A DNA stretch of 33,874 bases from an uncultured Verrucomicrobia subdivision 3 bacterium (GCA_903872345.1 CAIQKM010000076.1:1-33874), one strand, 5' to 3'; shown: positions 1-8,126, counted from the first letter of the stretch. Program-made: numbers and translations. Notes: generated from the sequence alone by a model not told the origin.

Positions 1-1
1 C

Positions 2-784
2 ATCCAGTGCCGGGTCCGGCACTGTGATAAGACTATTGCTGAGTTTGCCGAACAAATGCTTGCCGGCGCGAAATTCCCGCCGATCACGGTCTATGAGGTC
101 GAGGGTTGCCGGGTCCTGACGGACGGCCACCATCGCCTTCTCGCTGCGCGAAAAGCCGGGTTGAAGTCTATTTCAGCCAAGATCTGGACAGGTTCACACA
201 GGGATGCTCTCCGGTCTTCGATTCAGGCGAACGCTAAACTCAAACTTAATTTCACCAACGAGGACAAACGGGAGTCTGTTAGGCAGGCGCTCGCGGAGTT
301 CCAGTCGGAGCTGAGTCATCGCGAAATCGCCAAGCTGTGCTGTGTCTCGCCCGGACTGGTAGATAAGATCGCGCTGGAGCAGAAAAAAGTGCCTACGGAA
401 GGCAGCGCGCCTAAAGGGCCGGCCCCGGTAATGCTGCGCGCTCATACTGAGGCTCCCGAAGAGATGCCCAGCGATGAGACTCTGTCCCAAGTTGATGACG
501 AATCACCAGCCGAATCGGTCGCCTCCGCTGCCAGCCCTATGAGCAAGGATTCGGACAATTCAGAACAGCGTGCCAACAGTAATGACCAGATGGTGGCTGG
601 AAAGATTGATCAGCCCGAAAAGACCGTTGTCGATGAGCCTTCTGTGCCTGAAATAAAGGCTGAGTTGGATTCGTTTCAACAAGAACTGAAGGAGGCAGTT
701 GATGGGATTATTCAAAGCACGCCTAAGAATCGGCGTAAGAAGCTGATCGCATTCGGGTGCGAATATCTGCAAACACTTAAATAA
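2..784 (+). CDS. ParB-like nuclease/partition domain protein with HTH (5' end outside window)
   Basis: ParB/Srx-type domain protein. The reading frame is open from base 2, and the residues before the first ATG (position 56) already fit the ParB fold (pattern IQCR...TIAEFAEQMLAGAKFPPI), so the true start lies left of the window. The conserved DGHHRLLAARKAG motif follows about 30 residues after that ATG. Next comes a helix-turn-helix-like stretch (SHREIAKLCCVSPGLVDKI), then an acidic, Ser/Pro/Glu-rich, probably disordered region, and a short basic C-terminal helix (NRRKKLIAFG). Proteins with this layout bind DNA and may act in plasmid partition or as regulators or nucleases; the sequence does not decide which. 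The next gene begins 10 bp downstream, so the two are probably co-transcribed. I am confident of the domain and unsure of the function. Confidence 0.8.
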   Translation: MQCRVRHCDKTIAEFAEQMLAGAKFPPITVYEVEGCRVLTDGHHRLLAARKAGLKSISAKIWTGSHRDALRSSIQANAKLKLNFTNEDKRESVRQALAEFQSELSHREIAKLCCVSPGLVDKIALEQKKVPTEGSAPKGPAPVMLRAHTEAPEEMPSDETLSQVDDESPAESVASAASPMSKDSDNSEQRANSNDQMVAGKIDQPEKTVVDEPSVPEIKAELDSFQQELKEAVDGIIQSTPKNRRKKLIAFGCEYLQTLK

Positions 785-794
785 AAGTTTTATT

Positions 795-1748
795 ATGAGT
801 CTGCCTACTAACATTCCTTCCATAACAAAACCTCAGCCCAGCCTTATTGCTAGGCCCAAGCACAAGCTCGGTCACCCTGCGAAATCTCTACTCGTGACCA
901 AACCTACAACGATCCCTGCTCGCGCCCGCCCGTCCGCTTCTTTGCAACCCGCTGACGCCGCAGACGGTGCGGTTGGCTCGCCTGCTCGCCCGCCAGCGTC
1001 CATGTCCTCTGATCTTGGTAAGCCGTCCAGAGAACAGCCAGAGCATCTTCGAACCATTGAGCTTGTTTGCGCAGCAGACGTCTCGAAACCGACGGTGGAG
1101 CCCGACCCGATCCATGACGATCAACCGACCCGGCCTGCCGCAGAGGCGAATACCAGGTTAATTCGTGGGTATGCGTACCATGAGGTGGGCCACGCGATCG
1201 TTCAACTGCTCCTGAACCCCGCCGAGGACTTGATTTCGGTTTCCATCTTCCCGGATAAGGACTCCGGTGGTCGGATCACCGTAAAGCCCCAGCACCCAGT
1301 TGCACGGCAGCAGGCTGGCATCGGCTTTGAGGGGACGGTCGGGCACGACAAGTACATCTGCCACAGTATCATGGTTGACCTTGCCGGCGAAATTGTGCAG
1401 TCAACTTTTTGTCACGACACGGTCGAGGAATATCAATCCAACCGCGACCGGCTTTCAACCAACGCACTGCTGCGCCAGTGGGACAGACGCGCAACACGTT
1501 TTGAGCTGGCCAACAAGCTTGGCGAGCTCCGCTCAAATACGATTGAACTGCTACGCGACGCTACCATCGTTGAATCCATCCACGCGGTTGTGGCAGCTTT
1601 GCTCGCGCACCGCGAACTGTCCGGCAAGCAGGTGCGTGCGTTAATGGATCAAGCATTCGCAAAGTCCGGCGCATCACAATCGGTCACCTGTCCTCACTGC
1701 CGCGACTCCCGATCCTTTTACGAAAGTTGGGAGGATTCAAACTGGTGA
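795..1748 (+). CDS. M41 (FtsH)-like zinc metalloprotease without AAA domain
   Basis: 317 residues. The first 115 or so are rich in Pro/Ala/Ser and look disordered. A zinc-protease core follows: HEVGH at 129-133 fits HExxH, LAGEIVQ near 196-202 resembles the LAGraAE segment of FtsH peptidases, and the Asp at about 218 (SNRDRLSTNALL) sits where FtsH has its third zinc ligand. The AAA ATPase and membrane segments of true FtsH are absent, so this is a stand-alone protease domain. A single CPHC pair near 299-302 at the C-terminus may be half of a zinc site. It follows the ParB-like gene by 10 bp, suggesting an operon. Substrate unknown; a role in processing a regulator or partner protein would be inference. 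Confidence 0.75.
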   Translation: MSLPTNIPSITKPQPSLIARPKHKLGHPAKSLLVTKPTTIPARARPSASLQPADAADGAVGSPARPPASMSSDLGKPSREQPEHLRTIELVCAADVSKPTVEPDPIHDDQPTRPAAEANTRLIRGYAYHEVGHAIVQLLLNPAEDLISVSIFPDKDSGGRITVKPQHPVARQQAGIGFEGTVGHDKYICHSIMVDLAGEIVQSTFCHDTVEEYQSNRDRLSTNALLRQWDRRATRFELANKLGELRSNTIELLRDATIVESIHAVVAALLAHRELSGKQVRALMDQAFAKSGASQSVTCPHCRDSRSFYESWEDSNW

Positions 1749-1799
1749 TTGATCTCGGGGGCCTCAACGCCCTCTGATTAAACTCAATCCCCCGCACCC

Positions 1800-1828
1800 A
1801 GCCGGGGTGGGCCTGGGGCACCCCGGCT
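1800..1828. terminator. Strong GC hairpin between convergent genes
   Basis: A perfect 10-bp inverted repeat, AGCCGGGGTG at 1800-1809 and CACCCCGGCT at 1819-1828, with a 9-nt loop. It lies about 50 bp past the protease stop and between convergent genes, as a bidirectional terminator would. There is no T-run on either side, so it is not a classic rho-independent terminator. The rest of 1749-1989 is AT-richer around 1890-1930 and shows nothing else I can name. Confidence 0.5.
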
Positions 1829-1989
1829 TCACCTTGCCCTTCATAGCAGACAGATTGCAAGGCACTGGAACAAGGTATCTGAGCAACCGTTACTGGTTAA
1901 TTAATGTTTACAAATTTCCCGTATATTACCACCCCTAGTGTCAAGGACGTCCCCACGCGGTCGCGCTACAATACCTGTGGGGCTTTCTG

Positions 1990-2376
1990 TCACTTTTGGG
2001 ACGTCCGACTGCCATCCTGCCCCAGCATTACCGGCCTTGTACTGCCCCCGCCTTTCGCAGGCGGATGAGCCTGTCCGGTGTCTGAGGCGCTGTACGTGCA
2101 AAGCTCCAAATATTTTCGTTTCAAACGGCGAATCTTCCCAGCGCGAATTAACGCTGTAATCCGCCCGAGAACGGCGCGGCCCACCGCAATTTTTTGGCGT
2201 TTGGTGTTGTATGGCAACTGCCGCACCACTCGGTTCAAGACCCTCATGCCGTGCTGTGGTCCCGATGCCAGCGCACTAAAAATATGCGGATCGGCGGCAG
2301 TATACGCAAACGCGTCTTGTGCGGCTTGGAGTTGGCGTGCAGAAAACAGTTCATGGGGTTCGATGATGAAGCTCAC
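1990..2376 (-). CDS. Hypothetical protein, 128 aa
   Basis: No family recognised. Reads from a GTG at 2376. The first 90 or so residues look like a folded, mainly helical, basic protein (HELFSARQLQAAQDAFAY, then VGRAVLGRITALIRAGKIRRLKRKYLEL). The last 35 residues are Gly/Ser/Pro-rich and may be non-functional tail. It is divergent from the gene starting at 2444, with 67 bp between the starts that must hold both promoters. It is convergent with the protease gene. It carries one copy of the GTATAC hexamer at 2300, shared with the lexA-polymerase module. Real gene likely, function unknown. Confidence 0.5.
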   Translation of the reverse strand: MSFIIEPHELFSARQLQAAQDAFAYTAADPHIFSALASGPQHGMRVLNRVVRQLPYNTKRQKIAVGRAVLGRITALIRAGKIRRLKRKYLELCTYSASDTGQAHPPAKGGGSTRPVMLGQDGSRTSQK

Positions 2377-2443
2377 GGCCTAACTACGCAGGTGCATTTG
2401 ATCTCGTGGGACGTGTTGGTGCCCACACCGAGTACATATAGGT

Positions 2444-2797
2444 ATGACTTCAAAAGAAGCCGCCGCGCTCGCGAAACTGATCAACGAACTGCAAAATCTG
2501 CTGCCCGACGCGTATGTGGCTGCCGAGGCCGATGACCATTCGCAAGCCATTCGTCGCTTCCTCCGCGAACGCCTATGCCTGCATCCCGACGGCGAGATTC
2601 GGACGACGCATCTCTGGGACCGATTTGCGGAGGGAATATCGGACGGTAAATTTTCGTCTATCACCAAAAACCGATTTCTGTGCCTATTGCCGGCAGCAAT
2701 GCTGGCTGAATTTGGTATCCGAAAAAGCCACAGCATCAAGCAGGAGACTGGAGTGGCGCGCGGATTTCACGGTGTTATTTTCCGTTCGGTGCTCTGA
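2444..2797 (+). CDS. Small protein resembling the C-terminal winged-helix domain of phage/plasmid primases
   Basis: 117 residues. The centre (RRFLRERLCLHPDGEIRTTHLWDRF) and C-terminal part (ITKNRFLCLLPAAMLAEFG, then K..ETGVARGFHGVIF) match the spacing of the small winged-helix domain at the end of poxvirus D5/phage P4-type primase-helicases, where residues such as RGxxGI close the domain. The helicase part is missing, so this is either a free-standing DNA-binding module or a surviving fragment. ATG at 2444 has only a weak AGG upstream. It converges on the polymerase gene, with stops 80 bp apart. Family call by pattern memory only. Confidence 0.5.
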   Translation: MTSKEAAALAKLINELQNLLPDAYVAAEADDHSQAIRRFLRERLCLHPDGEIRTTHLWDRFAEGISDGKFSSITKNRFLCLLPAAMLAEFGIRKSHSIKQETGVARGFHGVIFRSVL

Positions 2798-2877
2798 TGA
2801 ATGGCTGAACAGGTAACGGCCACGGCGGCAATTGCCCGGCGGTTTACTCTGTGATGGCTCAACTGTCCGGGAGGCTG

Positions 2878-5800
2878 TTAAACGCGCTTGCTTGCATTCA
2901 TTCGCGGCTTACCCGCCCGGTGGACACGAAGAGAAAAGCCCCGACCACTTTGAAAAGGTTCTACCGTCGCTTCGACTTCCAGTACCGGATACCGAACGGT
3001 CGCCAGCCCGTAGCTTCGGTAACTCGCCGCGAACAACTCGGTCTCCACGATGCCGGTCCGGTCGGCGAGCGTCAGGAATTTCATTGATTCCCCGTTCACC
3101 TGCTGGTGCGTGCGTTGCTCGATAATCAGCCCACAGACAATTACCTGCTGGCCGATGAACTCACCAAGCCGTACGACCGGACAGTAACTGTCCCATGCGA
3201 CTTCTGGATATAGTGCTAGTGGATGGTCACTGACGACGAACCCCAGCAGATCCGCTTCCCATTCCAACCGCTGCTGTCTGGTCGGCTCCTGCAAGCTCGT
3301 CCCAGGCAGGTGGGCAGTTGTAGGTGCAGGCAAGAGCCAGCCTTGCCCGCTGGCTGACGAGTCGTCGTATGCGTTCGCGAGCTGCTGAATCTCCCAAAAA
3401 AGGGCTGTCCGCGACCATCCAAACTCGTCAAAGGCCCCGACGCGGAGCATCGCCTCTAGTTCCTCACGAGTAGGCGCGACCCGGCGATAAAAGTCAGCCA
3501 ATGACCTAAACTCACCCCGGCGACGCTCGGTCACAAGTCGCTTGATGCAGCGCTCAGTCAGTCCCTTCGCGCGGGTCAGCGGCACCCGGATAGCCTCTCC
3601 CTCGACCGAGAAAGCCGGGCCGGGTCGGTTGACTGTTGGTGGAAGGATGGCAATCCCTAGCCGGTGGCACTCAAGAATGTATACTAGCGGATCGTAGAAG
3701 CCTTTGCCGTTGGATAGAACCGCTGCCATGAACTCGACCGGATAATAATGTTTCAGCCATGCGCTCTGATACGCTTCGACACCGTAGGCGGTGCTGTGCG
3801 CCTTGCAGAACGCATAGCCGGTAAAGCTGGCGATCATCGCCCATACGTCCTCAACCAGCTGTCCACCATGGCCACGCAGCCGCGCAGCAGCCATGAACTC
3901 CAACCGGATCTCTTCGATCAAAGGCCGTTTGCCTTTACTTAACGCCCGCCGCAACGTGTCGGCACGGCCCGGAGGCAGACCGGCGAACGCCTCGCTGATC
4001 TGTAAGATATGCTCCTCGTATACAACCAACCCGAAGGTGCTGTTTAGACACGTTTCTAAGGTCGGGTGCGGATATGTGGTTGGCTCAACACCGAGATAGC
4101 GCCGCACGAAAGTCTGCTTCTTACCCTCATTGGCCGCGCCCGGACGGATGACGCTGACGATGGCGATCAACCGGTCAATGTCGCGCACGTTGCACTGGCG
4201 GCATAGGCTGATCATTGCCGGGCTCTCGATATGATGCACCGCCCGTCCCCCACCATCTGCCAGCATCGACCAGACATGCATGTCCTGCCACGGTTCGAGC
4301 GCGGCTAGGTTTACAATCACACCCTGTTGCTCCAGTGTGGCCTTGGTATCCCGCATCACGGCCAGCCCGCCCTGTGCCAGCACGTCAATCTTGATCAAGC
4401 CAACGGCCTCCACCGCGTCCATGTCCAGATGCGTGGTCGGGTATCCTTTGTTCGAGCGAAAGGTCGGCGTCAGTTCCCGCATCGGTTGCCGCGACAGGAC
4501 CACACCACATGGATGCATTTTGGGGTAGCGCGGCAGGCCATCCAGAAACTCTGCCATCATCAGCGCGGTTCGGTAGGGCTCTTCGTCCAGCGGCAGGTCG
4601 CGGTTCTCCGGACTGGCGCGGAGCGTTTCCAGCAGGCCAACGCTGGCACTCTGCCCGGCATCCGCTGGTGTCCAGCTGCCGCCAAACGTCCAAGGAATCC
4701 GTTCAGTAAAGCGGCGCACTTCACGTTCCGCCACACCCAGAACTTTCGCCACCTCGGCGAACGCACTGCGCGTCTGAAAGGTTGAGAAGCCGCCCACGAC
4801 AGCGGTTTGTTCCACGTGGAATTTTTTAAAGATCAGGTCGACCACGTCGTCCTTGCGGTCGTGCGGGAAGTCGATGTCGATATCCGGCAGCTTTTTCATG
4901 GCCATCCGCTCCTTGTTCAGGAACCGCTTGAAATACAAATCGAATCGGATCGGGCACACTTCGGAGATCCCGAGGCAGTAGCAAACGAGTGAGTCCGCTG
5001 CACTGCCGCGCGTGATCCAGTCGATGCCCTGCTGCTTGCAAGCCTGCAAGATATCCCAGACGACGAGAAAATAGTCCTCGTAGCCTACCTCCGCGATAAT
5101 GGTCAACTCTTCATTCACTTGCGGCAGCAACGCGTTCGCCCGGTTGCCATACCGCCGTTGCAGGCCGGTGAGAACCAGCCGGCGCAGGAACGTCCGGGAC
5201 GATGACCCGTCGTCTGGCGTGTATACAGGAAACTGCGGCGTACCCATTGGCAGCTCAAACGTACAGCGGTCGGCCAGCTCAAGGGTATTGGCGAGCACGT
5301 CCGGATAATCTTGAAAGAGCGCGGTTAGCTCGGCGGGCGCGGCCAAGTGGTAATGACCGTCCAATAGCTTCTCCGGGTGCGCTTGCTGGAGCAACGTGCG
5401 CGTCCGGATACTTTGAAGAATGTCCCACTTCCAGCGGTCACCCGGCACAGCGTAATGGACAGGCCGGATCATCACACGCCGGGTGCCATCGGTCTTGGTT
5501 GCGTCTTCGAGGCTGACAATGGTGCGGTAGCCGCGATCGCCGAACAGGGATAACAGTCGGTCGTCAGCACTGGCGATCAGCAGACCTTCGTGGTGATCTT
5601 GCAGTTGGCGTATACGAATTAACTGCTGCCGCGCTGCCGCTGATTCATCTTCAGCCACCGAGGTGTCGGCGGAAAGCAGCTGGCACAGGTTGCGATAGCC
5701 GGTGATGTTCTGAACGTATAGTCGCGCCGTAGCACCTTCCACGTTTACCAATGCTCCGAGAATGGGTTTGATGCCGGCCTGTTTCGCAGCCAACGTAAAC

Positions 5801-7191
5801 TCGACCACCCCATGCAGATTTCCGGTATCTGTGATCGCGAGCGCCCGGCACCCGAGTTCTTTGGCCAGCGTGACCGCCGCCGTTACCGTCAGCGTCGAGT
5901 TCATGAAGGAATAGACGCTCTGTATACCTAATGGAACGTAGCCGGTCGTAACCCTCCGGCGTACTGGCACCACGATGCGCGGCTTCGGTGCCGCTGATGC
6001 AGCCAGCAGCTTGGCCGTATCCGTCGGCGCACCCCGGAGCAGTAAGTCGTGCCCGCGCAACACGACCCCATGGCCGTGCTCCGAGCGCAACGCATCCACC
6101 ACGCCCGCCAGCCGCCGACGAGCTTCCTGCTGCTGATCGGAACGTTCCAGTCCCAGTTCCGCCCGGAAGACACCGTCATAGACATTAGACAGCTTCAAGC
6201 CGACTAGCCGGAGGCTTACCCGGCGCTTCCACGCCTTGCGGAAGAGCTTGTGCAAGAGGCTATACAGGTCGGTTTCAAGATCGGTCGGCTCCAACAGGCT
6301 TTCGCCAGCCTGATCCTCGTCCATGTCGTTATAGCGCACGCGTACAGTTAGGGTGCGGATGCTTTTACGGTCAGCCCGAACCTTGGCCATGAGGGTGTCC
6401 GCCATTCGGCGCAGGATGGCTTCGGCGTACTCTTCGTCGGTAAGGTCCGTTGCAAACGTCTCCTGCTGGCCGTACGACTTCGCTGGCGTGCTCGCCGGCA
6501 GGACCGGGCGTTCATCAATGCCATCGGCGTACTGCTTCAAAGCCGCTGCCATGTTGCCGACGAGCAGGTGCAGCAGATCGGTCGGGGTAGCGGCGATGTG
6601 CCGTATACAGGCGAGCCCGGCGGCATCGAGACGGCGCGCGGTTTGCGGCCCCACGCCGGGCAGCCACTTGTTCGGCAGCGGGTGAAGGAAGTCAACTTCC
6701 TGTCCGGTCGGCACCGCCTGAAACGCTGCCGGCTTGTTCAGTTTGGAAGCGATCTGGCTGACCAGCTTGTTGGAGCCCAACCCCTCGCTGACGGTAATCT
6801 TAAGCGCCTGCCGGATAGCCGTGCGGATGGTGTCGGCCACCGTCAGCGCCGGCTTGGTCACCGCGCTCAGGTCGAAGTAGCCTTCGTCGATCGAAGCGAT
6901 CTCGACATCTGGCGTAAAGTCTTGGGCATAGCTAAACATCCAGCGGGAGAAGTGCTCGTATTTGTCGAAGTCGCCGGGCAGCACGATCAGCCGAGGGCAG
7001 AGTTTGCGCGCCCGCACGGTGGGCATGGGTGTATACACGCCGAACTTGCGGGCTTCATAGGACGCGGAGGCGATGATGCCGCGCTTCTCGCCACCGACCG
7101 CCACGGGCTGGCCGCGCAGGCGCGAATCAGCCGCCTGTTCGACCGCCGCGAAGAAGGCGTCGGCATCGAGATGAACGATGATGCGCGGCAC
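2878..7191 (-). CDS. dinB-dnaE: DinB-DnaE fusion: DNA polymerase IV joined to DNA polymerase III alpha
   Basis: One uninterrupted 1437-residue frame from a GTG at 7191. Residues 1 to about 390 are a full Y-family polymerase: DADAFFAAVE with D9, SIDEGYFD with D102/E103, an HhH region (WLPGVGPQTARRL, 177-188) and a little finger to about 345. A linker of about 25 residues (rich in Ala/Pro/Arg) leads to a C-family polymerase: PHP domain from about 419, catalytic PDIDIDF at 769-775 (D770, D772), third Asp D936 in GLIKIDVLAQGG, the palm/fingers stretch GRADTLRRALSKGKRP, tandem HhH, and an OB fold near 1330-1420. All catalytic Asp/Glu residues of both polymerases are present. In the PHP domain the usual HxHS motif reads GIQS (422-425) and TDhGNLyG reads TDTGNLHG, so its metal site looks dead. 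It lies 6 bp after lexA, in the place where other bacteria have separate imuB and dnaE2 genes. Expected role: SOS-induced translesion synthesis. Confidence 0.95.
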   Translation of the reverse strand: MPRIIVHLDADAFFAAVEQAADSRLRGQPVAVGGEKRGIIASASYEARKFGVYTPMPTVRARKLCPRLIVLPGDFDKYEHFSRWMFSYAQDFTPDVEIASIDEGYFDLSAVTKPALTVADTIRTAIRQALKITVSEGLGSNKLVSQIASKLNKPAAFQAVPTGQEVDFLHPLPNKWLPGVGPQTARRLDAAGLACIRHIAATPTDLLHLLVGNMAAALKQYADGIDERPVLPASTPAKSYGQQETFATDLTDEEYAEAILRRMADTLMAKVRADRKSIRTLTVRVRYNDMDEDQAGESLLEPTDLETDLYSLLHKLFRKAWKRRVSLRLVGLKLSNVYDGVFRAELGLERSDQQQEARRRLAGVVDALRSEHGHGVVLRGHDLLLRGAPTDTAKLLAASAAPKPRIVVPVRRRVTTGYVPLGIQSVYSFMNSTLTVTAAVTLAKELGCRALAITDTGNLHGVVEFTLAAKQAGIKPILGALVNVEGATARLYVQNITGYRNLCQLLSADTSVAEDESAAARQQLIRIRQLQDHHEGLLIASADDRLLSLFGDRGYRTIVSLEDATKTDGTRRVMIRPVHYAVPGDRWKWDILQSIRTRTLLQQAHPEKLLDGHYHLAAPAELTALFQDYPDVLANTLELADRCTFELPMGTPQFPVYTPDDGSSSRTFLRRLVLTGLQRRYGNRANALLPQVNEELTIIAEVGYEDYFLVVWDILQACKQQGIDWITRGSAADSLVCYCLGISEVCPIRFDLYFKRFLNKERMAMKKLPDIDIDFPHDRKDDVVDLIFKKFHVEQTAVVGGFSTFQTRSAFAEVAKVLGVAEREVRRFTERIPWTFGGSWTPADAGQSASVGLLETLRASPENRDLPLDEEPYRTALMMAEFLDGLPRYPKMHPCGVVLSRQPMRELTPTFRSNKGYPTTHLDMDAVEAVGLIKIDVLAQGGLAVMRDTKATLEQQGVIVNLAALEPWQDMHVWSMLADGGGRAVHHIESPAMISLCRQCNVRDIDRLIAIVSVIRPGAANEGKKQTFVRRYLGVEPTTYPHPTLETCLNSTFGLVVYEEHILQISEAFAGLPPGRADTLRRALSKGKRPLIEEIRLEFMAAARLRGHGGQLVEDVWAMIASFTGYAFCKAHSTAYGVEAYQSAWLKHYYPVEFMAAVLSNGKGFYDPLVYILECHRLGIAILPPTVNRPGPAFSVEGEAIRVPLTRAKGLTERCIKRLVTERRRGEFRSLADFYRRVAPTREELEAMLRVGAFDEFGWSRTALFWEIQQLANAYDDSSASGQGWLLPAPTTAHLPGTSLQEPTRQQRLEWEADLLGFVVSDHPLALYPEVAWDSYCPVVRLGEFIGQQVIVCGLIIEQRTHQQVNGESMKFLTLADRTGIVETELFAASYRSYGLATVRYPVLEVEATVEPFQSGRGFSLRVHRAGKPRMNASKRV

Positions 7192-7197
7192 GGCAGT

Positions 7198-7818
7198 TCA
7201 TTTGCGTTTGCGGATGAGCGCCACCATGACGCCCTGAATCACCAGCTCATTTGCGGGCAGCAGGTCGGGGTACTTGGGGTTTTCAGCTCGCAGGAAGGGT
7301 TTACCCCGGTTAAGCAGGTAGGTCTTCAGGGTGCTTTCGTTATCGATCAGCGCGGCCACCACGTCGCCGCTCCGGGGTGTCATCCCGTGTTCCAAGACCA
7401 CGAGGTCGCCGTTCAGGATGGCCTTACCGACCATGGAATCACCCCGCACTTCCAGCGCAAAGGTGCGCGGCGTTGGCTTGAGCCCCAGCGTTTCAATGTC
7501 GATCGAGACGCAGCCCTTGGCTTCCTGTATACGGTCTTCGGCAAGGCCAGCCGGGATGTCACCGTAGATCGGAATGTCAGCTACCTGCCGCCGTAAAGGC
7601 TGCAACGGAGATACCACGCGTAACGAACGAGCCAAACCCGGCAAACTGGCGACCGATCCTTTCTGCCGGATCAGCCGAATATGATCAGCCACAGTGGTTA
7701 AGCTTCTAAATTTAAACTGCTTGGCGATGTCCTTAAACGAGGGTGCCACCCCATGGCGAGACTGGAATTGCTCGATAAAGTGGACGACTTGCTGCTGTTT
7801 TTTGGTTAAGGCTGCCAT
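7198..7818 (-). CDS. lexA: LexA-type SOS repressor (S24 self-cleaving)
   Basis: 206 residues from the ATG at 7818. An in-frame ATG at 7833 would add five residues, but MAALTKKQQQVVHFI aligns directly with the start of E. coli LexA (MKALTARQQ), and the upstream ATG lies inside the operator palindrome. N-terminal winged helix: GVAPSFKDIAKQFKFRSLTTVADHIRLI. The self-cleavage Ala-Gly is A90-G91 (YGDIPAGLAED). The catalytic Ser is S128 (RGDSMVGK) and the Lys is K165 (NESTLKTYL). All residues for RecA-stimulated autocleavage are present. The polymerase fusion starts 6 bp after its stop, so both are one transcription unit. This is probably an accessory LexA that controls its own cassette; whether the host has another lexA cannot be seen here. 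Confidence 0.93.
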   Translation of the reverse strand: MAALTKKQQQVVHFIEQFQSRHGVAPSFKDIAKQFKFRSLTTVADHIRLIRQKGSVASLPGLARSLRVVSPLQPLRRQVADIPIYGDIPAGLAEDRIQEAKGCVSIDIETLGLKPTPRTFALEVRGDSMVGKAILNGDLVVLEHGMTPRSGDVVAALIDNESTLKTYLLNRGKPFLRAENPKYPDLLPANELVIQGVMVALIRKRK

Positions 7819-7840
7819 ATACCGTACATCCATACGGTAT
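7819..7840. promoter_or_regulatory. Candidate LexA operator, perfect 8-6-8 palindrome
   Basis: ATACCGTA at 7819-7826 and TACGGTAT at 7833-7840 are exact reverse complements around a 6-bp spacer. The palindrome touches the lexA ATG (7818) and covers the likely -10 box, which is where a self-repressing site should be. It does not fit the E. coli (CTG-N10-CAG) or B. subtilis (GAAC-N4-GTTC) LexA boxes. I noticed no second copy in the window. Confidence 0.7.
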
Positions 7841-7861
7841 CTGGTTCAGGCGACCTGTCAA
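7834..7861 (-). promoter_or_regulatory. lexA promoter (-35 TTGACA, -10 TACCGT)
   Basis: On the minus strand a consensus TTGACA (7861-7856) is followed after 16 bp by TACCGT (7839-7834), which keeps the T-A-n-n-n-T pattern. Transcription would begin about 7 bp later, inside the palindrome, only some 10-15 bases before the ATG at 7818. No Shine-Dalgarno sequence fits in that space, so the mRNA may be leaderless or nearly so. Confidence 0.55.
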
Positions 7862-8126
7862 CAGCGCGTGTAGGCAATCAATGCCTCGTGCCTGCTTAGA
7901 TTTCGGAATGCCCAAAGTCTTGCCATCTGAATTCAACCCGGAAGCATGCTCAAGGCGCTGCACCAGTACTAATAACGACGACCAAGGCTGAGGGGATACT
8001 TGCTAGCTGGAATCCGGACGAAAAAAAGTCGCTTAAAGATCGTTTCGCCAAACTCCCGGTATCCAAGACACATCATCCCGCCTTGGAATATGTATAGAAA
8101 TCACCTCTGGCTGTTCGCTTATGATG
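7862..8126 (-). other. Intergenic region with decayed coding remnants
   Basis: No intact gene. On the minus strand, the frame shifted by one from the GHKL gene reads on past its stop as a protein-like stretch (8128-8033, including EQPEVISIHIPRRDDV), which could be a frameshifted continuation of that gene. Nearer lexA, a minus-strand stretch before 7862 (including LGIPKSKQARGIDCLHALL) also looks like former protein. Neither has a usable start. This is probably a junction between two modules. Confidence 0.35.

Larger units (their letters stand above)
2300..7532. repeat. Dispersed GTATAC hexamer, nine copies
   Basis: GTATAC (its own reverse complement) begins at 2300, 3679, 4018, 5221, 5610, 5922, 6603, 7031 and 7527. 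Flanking bases are not conserved beyond the hexamer. By base composition about one copy is expected in 5.2 kb. Reading the rest of the window I found none. Eight copies lie inside the lexA-polymerase genes and one in the neighbouring hypothetical gene. Confidence 0.65.

Noticed and set aside
2827..2836. Palindrome GGCAATTGCC between the convergent polymerase and winged-helix genes as a terminator
   Set aside because: It has no loop and no T-run, so it would not form a terminator hairpin.
6568..7596. Long plus-strand ORF of 342 codons
   Set aside because: It lies antisense to lexA and the DinB half, which have all their catalytic motifs. Its own sequence has no domain and is biased as expected for an antisense frame.
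7862..7963. Possible remnant of an IscB/HNH-type nuclease (LGIPKSKQARGIDCLHALL)
   Set aside because: The likeness to the C-terminal end of such proteins is faint and only some 20 residues long. There are no RuvC or HNH motifs nearby.
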